This document shows, piece after piece, positions 59,118-64,000 of a stretch of DNA of 64,000 bases. This stretch comes from Flavobacterium degerlachei (GTDB lineage: Bacteria; Bacteroidota; Bacteroidia; Flavobacteriales; Flavobacteriaceae). The notes beneath the pieces are model-generated. The model was not told the DNA's origin and searched no databases. It worked only from the letters and a program-made list of their open reading frames with translations. The stretch lies in the NCBI RefSeq assembly GCF_900106645.1, contig NZ_FNMV01000019.1:16005-80004 (forward strand). Direction: 5' to 3'. A program made the translations under genes and the position numbers. The first letter of the stretch is position 1; every line of letters begins with the position of its first letter.

Positions 59118-59768
59118 TTATCGAATTGTTTCGTAAATAAAGTTGTTTTTATCCAAGTAATCTAAAACTTTAGGTAAGGTATATTCAAGATTTTTGAATG
59201 CCTTTACACTGTCGTGAAAAACTATTATACTTCCTGGTTTTACATTTGAAACCACATTTTTCAAGCATTTCTCTGTTGAGATTGTTTGGTCAAAGTCTGC
59301 ACTGAGGACATCCCACATTATAATTTTGTATCCCTGTTTTAGTAGTTCTTTTGCTTGTTTGGACTTAATTTTTCCATACGGCGGACGAAATATTTTAGAC
59401 TTCTCTTTGCTATCTTTCAATATTTGATTCGAAATTGATTTCTCACAAAGCAAAACGTTACTTGAGTATTCATTCGTGCTTGTTTGCCATCCATTTAAGT
59501 GATTAAAAGTATGGTTTCCTATACGATGCCCCATGTCAATTGTTTTTTTTAAAAGGGAAGGGTGGGCTTCGATATTTTTTCCGATACAAAAGAAAGTGGC
59601 TTTGGCATTGTGTTGTAGCAGTTGTTCCAGGACCCATTCCGTAACTTGGGGTGTTGGTCCGTCATCAAAAGTTAAGTAGATTTTATTTTCAACATTGGGT
59701 AAATCCCATACATACTTTGAAAATATTTTCTTGATGATTGAATTTGTTTTTATCCAGTAAAACCCCAT
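59118..59768 (-). CDS. Polysaccharide deacetylase family protein
   Basis: The 216-aa protein has the NodB motifs: IYLTFDDGPTPQVT (motif 1, residues 29-42), RIGNHTFNHL (His-x-x-x-His metal site, motif 2), RPPYGKIKS (motif 3) and IIMWDVLSADF (motif 4), ending IIVFHDS. All catalytic residues seem present. Likely substrates are chitin oligomers, peptidoglycan or an exopolysaccharide at the cell surface, but no signal peptide is obvious. Family length is typical. Confidence 0.9.
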   Translation of the reverse strand: MGFYWIKTNSIIKKIFSKYVWDLPNVENKIYLTFDDGPTPQVTEWVLEQLLQHNAKATFFCIGKNIEAHPSLLKKTIDMGHRIGNHTFNHLNGWQTSTNEYSSNVLLCEKSISNQILKDSKEKSKIFRPPYGKIKSKQAKELLKQGYKIIMWDVLSADFDQTISTEKCLKNVVSNVKPGSIIVFHDSVKAFKNLEYTLPKVLDYLDKNNFIYETIR

Positions 59769-59790
59769 TTTTATTTTTATTTTAAATGTA

Positions 59791-59831
59791 AAAAAAAATG
59801 TGGTATAATCTTGAGATTATACCACATTTTT
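59791..59831. terminator. Bidirectional hairpin between deacetylase and DUF2723 genes
   Basis: AAAATGTGGTATAATCT and AGATTATACCACATTTT form an almost perfect stem around TGAG. It lies just downstream of the DUF2723 stop and 22 nt before the deacetylase ATG, so it stops the DUF2723 transcript before it enters the next gene. Confidence 0.88.
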
Positions 59832-59854
59832 AAAGCTGTATATTTAGTTAAAAA

Positions 59855-62800
59855 TTATTCTTTTTCGCGACCAAAACGCTCAAACATATTGATGTAAGTG
59901 TTGAATGTGGTTTTGCTCTTGTTGTAAAAAGTCAAGTCTCCATTTTCTTTCATTACTTCTAATAAGCTTCTGTATCGCTCAATGTCAGTTATTATGTCAA
60001 TAGCAATACTACTTTGGTCAGAAGGAGGTAAGCTCGCGTAATAATTGAGGTTCTCTTTGTACTTAGTCATTAATTTGTCTAAAAGATCTTGCGCCTTGGC
60101 TTTTTCACCAACTTGATAGTATCCTTTTGCAAATGGCTCTACTAAAGAGTAATAACCAAATTTATCAAGTGGCATCTTTGTCATGGCCAGATTGATTATT
60201 GTTTTTGCCTTTTCGATTTTGCCTTCTTCGATTAATTTGTCCATCAATCGGGCAAGATTGGTTCTGTAGGTTATACTTTCTCTTCTGGTTTCTGGATCGT
60301 GATAAATTTTATCGCTATCACTATTTCCCCATTCCCATTTCATAATATTAGAATACATTTTATCAGTATCTATTTGTCCCATGTCTAATGGACTTCCGTC
60401 GTTAGGAATTTTTGTTTGAAGCGGTACTAATTTGTAAACCATACCGTCTAATTGAAGGTACTCTTTCATCCAAAGATAATCTTCATTATCAAAAGCTCCA
60501 CCACTAAAGTAAATAGGTCTTTTCCAGTTGTTGTTAGCTACAATGTCAAGCATCATCAGTCTGTTTTTATACAACGCATTTCCTTTAATATCAATATCTA
60601 TATAAGGAACTATTGAATCGTTATATTTCGCAGCAACTACTTTGTTCTTTATGATGCTGTTCTTGTCAACAGGAATTCTGATTTTGTTTGTTGGATAAAA
60701 ATGTATTGTTTGTCCATTCTGCATACCAACAGTAGATTTTGGGTTTTTAATAAAAGTTAAAAAGTCTTTTATGTCCCATCTGCTTTCTGTTTTTGGAATG
60801 TGAACAACATAGTCCAGTTTGTCTCCTACATATTGGTCATGTGTGAAAGAAATAGGTAATGGTTCTGACTCGTAAGTTTTGGTTTTCATTTGATCAATGT
60901 ACCAATCCGTCATGAAAAGGCTAGTGTTTACGATTTTTACGTCGGTCCTGATGTGCTCGATTTCTTGCGCATACCAGAGTGGGAAGGTGTCATTGTCACC
61001 AATTGTAAATAGAATTGCATTAGGGTCGCAGGAAGTCAAGTATGCTTTAGCCATAGCTAATGCAGTATATTTTCCAGAACGGTCGTGATCATCCCAGTTT
61101 TGTGATGCCATTAGAACCGGTGCAGCCAGTAAACTGGCGCAGATAACTACAGGAGCTGCAATCTTTGGTGCTAAATATTTTTTGATAGTATCATAAAGGG
61201 CATAAACTCCAAACCCTATCCAAATGGCAAACACATAGAATGATCCGACTAGTGCATAGTCTCTTTCTCGAGGTTCAAAGGGTCTTTCGTTCAAGTAAAT
61301 TTTTAATGCAAATCCGGTAAAGAGAAAAAGTACTAGTAAAACGTAAAAGCTTTTTAGATCTTTCTCAGCATGATATAATAAACCTATGATACCAAGTATG
61401 AATGGTATAAAGTAATAAACATTACGGCCTTTGTTGTTTAGGACATCTGATGGTAAATTATCTTGTGAGCCTACATGTAATTCATCTATGAATTTTATTC
61501 CGCTAATCCAGTTTCCATCTTGATTATCGTATCTTCCTTGTACGTCATTTTGTCGTCCAACGAAATTCCACATCAAATACCTTATATACATATAGCCAAA
61601 TTGGTATTCAAACATGAAACTGAAATTGTCAACAGTTGTCGGTTTGTCTATAATTAAATAGTCGCCGTAACTTTTTAGGAACTTCACATAGCCTTCGTTG
61701 TCAATTTGTTTTGAGGCATAGGCTTGTCTGAATTCGGATACCGTTTTTTGAATTTCGTTCTTCAACTGTGCGATGGCTCTATTGTAATCCTCTTCGGATA
61801 TTTTAGTGGCATCTATTCCGTATTTTGCTAAATCGTCTTCATAAGCATATGCAGGATTTAATCTAAAATCAGGTGCATTAGTGAAGTTCATATAGTTTTC
61901 AATATGATCAGAGCTCCACATTCTTGGTAGGATAGTCTTTTGCGCATCGTCACTATTCTGAACGGAGTTTTTGAAGTTATTTGTGATGATATATTTGCCT
62001 GTCTTGTAATCCCTTTCGTAGTTAGGTGCTTTGTCAAGATACGGCTCGTCACTGTCCAGTCCTGCAAAAGTTTCGGTATATTGGGGGCCATAAAACAATG
62101 GATTTACGCCATATTGTTCTCTGTTATAATAGGCAAGAACCTCTGTTGCATCAGATGGTTTATTTTCATTAATCACTGTATTCGCGTTTGCTCTGATGGG
62201 AAGCATCATCCAGGTAGAGAACCCGATTAAGATAAATAAAACACATAAAAGGAGTGTGTTGTACTGAATCATCCCTTTGTTTTGGGTGTATTTTAATCCA
62301 AAATAAAAGAAAGCAACAAGGAGTAATGTTACAAAAATAGTTCCTGAATTAAAGGGCATCCCGAAGCTGTTTACCATAAAGATCTCACTTTTTGCAAAGA
62401 AGGCCATTGTTAAAGGAAGCAGTAATTTAAAAATGAACAATAAAATGGATATTACCACAACATTAGCGATAATGAAATTTTTTATTGTGATGGTTTTATA
62501 GTGTTTGAAAAAGTACAATAATCCAATAGAAGGAATTGTTAGGAGAGCCATAAAGTGTACTCCAAACGATAGTCCAATAACGAGTGAAATTATTAATAAC
62601 CATTTATTTCCTCTAGGAGAGTCCATATCCTGTTCCCAGCGTAAACCTAGCCAAAAAAGTAAAGATATAAGTAGGGTAGCCATGGCGTATACTTCTGCTT
62701 CCACCGCGTTGAACCAAAAGCTATCTGAATAAGTATAGGCTAAAGCGCCAACGAAAGACCCTCCAAGAACTACAATAGCATTACTTTTATTGATTTGGTT

Positions 62801-63166
62801 TGTTGAATCTGTATCAGTATTTGAATCTGAAATTCTGGAAACCAGTTTTTTCAAAATCATAGAAGAAGACCAAAACATAAATAAAATGGTAAAAGCACTT
62901 GAGAAAACGGAGGTCATGTTTACCATTAAGGCAATATGTTCGTTATCTGAAGCAAACATGGCAAAAAAAGCGCCTATCATTTGAAATAAAGGTGCTCCGG
63001 GAGGATGACCGACTTCAAGTTTTGCTGCTGTGGCAATATATTCTCCACAATCCCAGAAACTCATTGTAGGTTCGACTGTAAGTGTGTATGTTATTAATGC
63101 AATTCCAAATGCTAACCAACCAATAATAGTATTCCATTTATTGAAGTTGAATGTCTCCTTATTCAT
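59855..63166 (-). CDS. DUF2723 (TMEM260-like) multi-pass membrane protein
   Basis: The 1103-aa protein begins with a large hydrophobic part (about 1-340, roughly ten helices) containing the DUF2723 motif SFWDCGEYIATAAKLEVGHPPGAPLFQMIG (residues 32-60), followed by a second set of helices (about 590-700) and a soluble C-terminus with TPR-like helices after 970. DUF2723 is the family of human TMEM260, a protein O-mannosyltransferase. In Bacteroidota this suggests a role in O-glycosylation of exported proteins, which is inference here. It is one of the longest genes in the window. Confidence 0.85.
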   Translation of the reverse strand: MNKETFNFNKWNTIIGWLAFGIALITYTLTVEPTMSFWDCGEYIATAAKLEVGHPPGAPLFQMIGAFFAMFASDNEHIALMVNMTSVFSSAFTILFMFWSSSMILKKLVSRISDSNTDTDSTNQINKSNAIVVLGGSFVGALAYTYSDSFWFNAVEAEVYAMATLLISLLFWLGLRWEQDMDSPRGNKWLLIISLVIGLSFGVHFMALLTIPSIGLLYFFKHYKTITIKNFIIANVVVISILLFIFKLLLPLTMAFFAKSEIFMVNSFGMPFNSGTIFVTLLLVAFFYFGLKYTQNKGMIQYNTLLLCVLFILIGFSTWMMLPIRANANTVINENKPSDATEVLAYYNREQYGVNPLFYGPQYTETFAGLDSDEPYLDKAPNYERDYKTGKYIITNNFKNSVQNSDDAQKTILPRMWSSDHIENYMNFTNAPDFRLNPAYAYEDDLAKYGIDATKISEEDYNRAIAQLKNEIQKTVSEFRQAYASKQIDNEGYVKFLKSYGDYLIIDKPTTVDNFSFMFEYQFGYMYIRYLMWNFVGRQNDVQGRYDNQDGNWISGIKFIDELHVGSQDNLPSDVLNNKGRNVYYFIPFILGIIGLLYHAEKDLKSFYVLLVLFLFTGFALKIYLNERPFEPRERDYALVGSFYVFAIWIGFGVYALYDTIKKYLAPKIAAPVVICASLLAAPVLMASQNWDDHDRSGKYTALAMAKAYLTSCDPNAILFTIGDNDTFPLWYAQEIEHIRTDVKIVNTSLFMTDWYIDQMKTKTYESEPLPISFTHDQYVGDKLDYVVHIPKTESRWDIKDFLTFIKNPKSTVGMQNGQTIHFYPTNKIRIPVDKNSIIKNKVVAAKYNDSIVPYIDIDIKGNALYKNRLMMLDIVANNNWKRPIYFSGGAFDNEDYLWMKEYLQLDGMVYKLVPLQTKIPNDGSPLDMGQIDTDKMYSNIMKWEWGNSDSDKIYHDPETRRESITYRTNLARLMDKLIEEGKIEKAKTIINLAMTKMPLDKFGYYSLVEPFAKGYYQVGEKAKAQDLLDKLMTKYKENLNYYASLPPSDQSSIAIDIITDIERYRSLLEVMKENGDLTFYNKSKTTFNTYINMFERFGREKE

Positions 63167-63354
63167 GTATTGAAATTTAGTTATAATTTTAAGTTACAAA
63201 GAAAATGTTTTTTTATTTAAGGTTGTGAGGATTCGGTAATTTTTCTGTCAAACTAATTGAATTCGGTAATATATTGGTTTTGAGGATTTTTGCTAATGCT
63301 GTTCGAGAGCTTGAAAATTTATTTGATTTTTTTTGAATAAAAAGGCTAAAAAAG

Positions 63355-63385
63355 TTTGCGCAAACTAAAATTTAGTATAAATTTG
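63355..63385 (+). promoter_or_regulatory. Promoter of the tRNA-Gln gene
   Basis: TTTG at 63355-63358 is followed after 19 nt by TAAATTTG (63378-63385). The -33 box lies inside the perfect palindrome GTTTGCGCAAAC (63354-63365). Confidence 0.75.
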
Positions 63386-63421
63386 CACTCGCTAAGCAAT
63401 AATGCTGCAAGGCAATTAAGC

Positions 63422-63492
63422 TGGTCTATGGTGTAATGGTAACACAACTGTTTTTGGTGCAGTCGTTCAAGGTTCGAGTCCTTGTAGACCAA
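63422..63492 (+). tRNA. tRNA-Gln (anticodon TTG)
   Basis: The acceptor arms TGGTCTA and TAGACCA pair fully, the anticodon stem ACTGT/GCAGT holds a loop TTTTGGT with anticodon TTG, and the T arm is CAAGG-TTCGAGT-CCTTG. The D arm is GTGT..ACAC. The CCA end is not encoded. Confidence 0.96.
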
Positions 63493-63494
63493 CG

Positions 63495-63530
63495 AAAGCC
63501 TCTCAAGTAATTGAGAGGCTTTTTTTTTAT
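63495..63530 (+). terminator. Terminator of tRNA-Gln
   Basis: AGCCTCTCAA and TTGAGAGGCT form a stem around GTAA, followed by nine T. Confidence 0.9.
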
Positions 63531-63591
63531 GATTTTTTTTATTTGGTTGTGTCTTTCGAAAGGTTCTGGGATCAAGTTCAAAAGTTGGGGA

Positions 63592-64000
63592 TTATCCAAA
63601 AAGGTTAGATAATCTAAATAGGAAAAAGTCAATTTTTCTAACGCCTCTAAATTGCGATCTAAAAGCTTTAATTTTTGCATTGAAAGATTCCGCTGAAGCA
63701 TTTGTACTTCGATTGTCAAAATAGTTTAGTATTGAATTATAATTGACGGTTATGGTATTGAGAACGATATTAAAGTTTTTAAAACCTGATTCCTCGACTT
63801 TTCTATACCAATGCGCTAATTTTAACATAGCAACATTCTTATCATTGTTACTGTTGTAGATAGTTCGTAATTGCTGAGATAAATCATATGCTTTTTTAAT
63901 ATCAGGATATAATTCAAATAGTAACTTCGCTCTTTCTTCTTGGTTGTTGGTCCATTTTTGTCTGGATTTATAAAGTAAATAGCGACTTCTGGCTAATAAT
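63592..64000 (-). mobile_element. ISL3-like (ISAon1-type) transposase, partial at the window edge
   Basis: A minus-strand frame is open from the right edge to a stop at 63592 (136 codons). It includes MLKLAHWYRKVEESG, then NYFDNRSTNASAESFNAKIKAFR and FRGVRKIDFFLFRLSN, the C-terminal DDE pattern (catalytic Glu in SAESFNAK) of ISL3/ISAon1 transposases found across Bacteroidota. The visible part is intact with no frame break. The end of the element should lie between 63540 and 63592, just past the tRNA-Gln terminator. Confidence 0.85.

Noticed and set aside
63426..63719. 97-aa minus-strand frame over tRNA-Gln
   Set aside because: It reads through the tRNA gene and shares DNA with the transposase in another frame.
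1..64000. CRISPR array or prophage
   Set aside because: No regularly spaced repeats, cas genes or phage structural genes are seen anywhere in the window.

Overview
The window reads as chromosome of a gliding-type Flavobacterium (Bacteroidota, Flavobacteriaceae). It is AT-rich, shows no consistent Shine-Dalgarno sequences, and carries repeated Bacteroidota promoter motifs (-7 box TAnnTTTG, sometimes with a TTG/TTTG box about 19-21 nt upstream). Marker genes are gldE/gldD, DUF3109, DUF3127, DUF3078 and DUF2723 proteins, a group II type GGGP synthase and a TonB-dependent receptor under a TPP riboswitch. Most of the window is core chromosome; no CRISPR array, prophage or rRNA operon is visible.

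Layout. 1-2.3 kb: partial minimal flavoprotein, small membrane protein, MarC, DUF3109. 2.5-6.2 kb: class Ia ribonucleotide reductase nrdB-nrdA. 6.2-7.1 kb: gene-poor stretch bounded by two near-identical terminators. 7.1-15.5 kb: RDD protein, amine oxidase and anchored unknown protein, dgt, DUF3078 protein, dxs, tadA, K+ channel. 15.5-19 kb: accessory locus with an AT-rich 916-aa LRR-Roc-COR (Roco) GTPase gene between direct repeats. 19-21.3 kb: RNase G, a 30-aa very basic protein, HU. 21.3-24.8 kb: mutY-ssb-gldE-gldD. 24.8-29.1 kb: metal-binding lipoprotein, EamA transporter, M16 peptidase pair. 29.3-30.3 kb: rplU (with helix-hairpin-helix extension)-rpmA. 30.5-33 kb: two DoxX proteins, ahcY. 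33.2-40.4 kb: PPTase, GGGP synthase, PnuC-type transporter, a NadR-like kinase/DUF4301 fusion, ArfB, TPP riboswitch and TonB receptor. 40.4-50 kb: Rieske-like lipoprotein, greA, HIT, transglutaminase, histidine kinase, flavin reductase, DUF3127, PAP2, aat, tag, M3 peptidase. 50-53 kb: rplM-rpsI-rpsB-tsf. 53.2-63.2 kb: LacI regulator, polA, metallophosphoesterase, thioredoxin-like protein, polysaccharide deacetylase, DUF2723 membrane protein. 63.4-64 kb: tRNA-Gln and the end of an ISL3-like transposase.

How they fit together. Nucleotide and DNA metabolism is well represented (nrdAB, dgt, polA, mutY, ssb, tag), as are translation (L21, L27, L13, S9, S2, EF-Ts, ArfB, TadA, tRNA-Gln) and envelope/gliding functions (gldED, TonB receptor, lipoproteins, DUF2723). 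The strongest candidates for something new are: the Roco gene framed by REP-plus-terminator direct repeats; a five-copy dispersed REP-like family; the PnuC / kinase-DUF4301 / ArfB / TPP-riboswitch / TonB-receptor neighbourhood, which hints at thiamine rather than nicotinamide riboside; and several familiar folds that have lost catalytic or metal-binding residues (thioredoxin without CxxC, Rieske-like protein without His ligands). All assignments come from reading the sequence; no database search was run.
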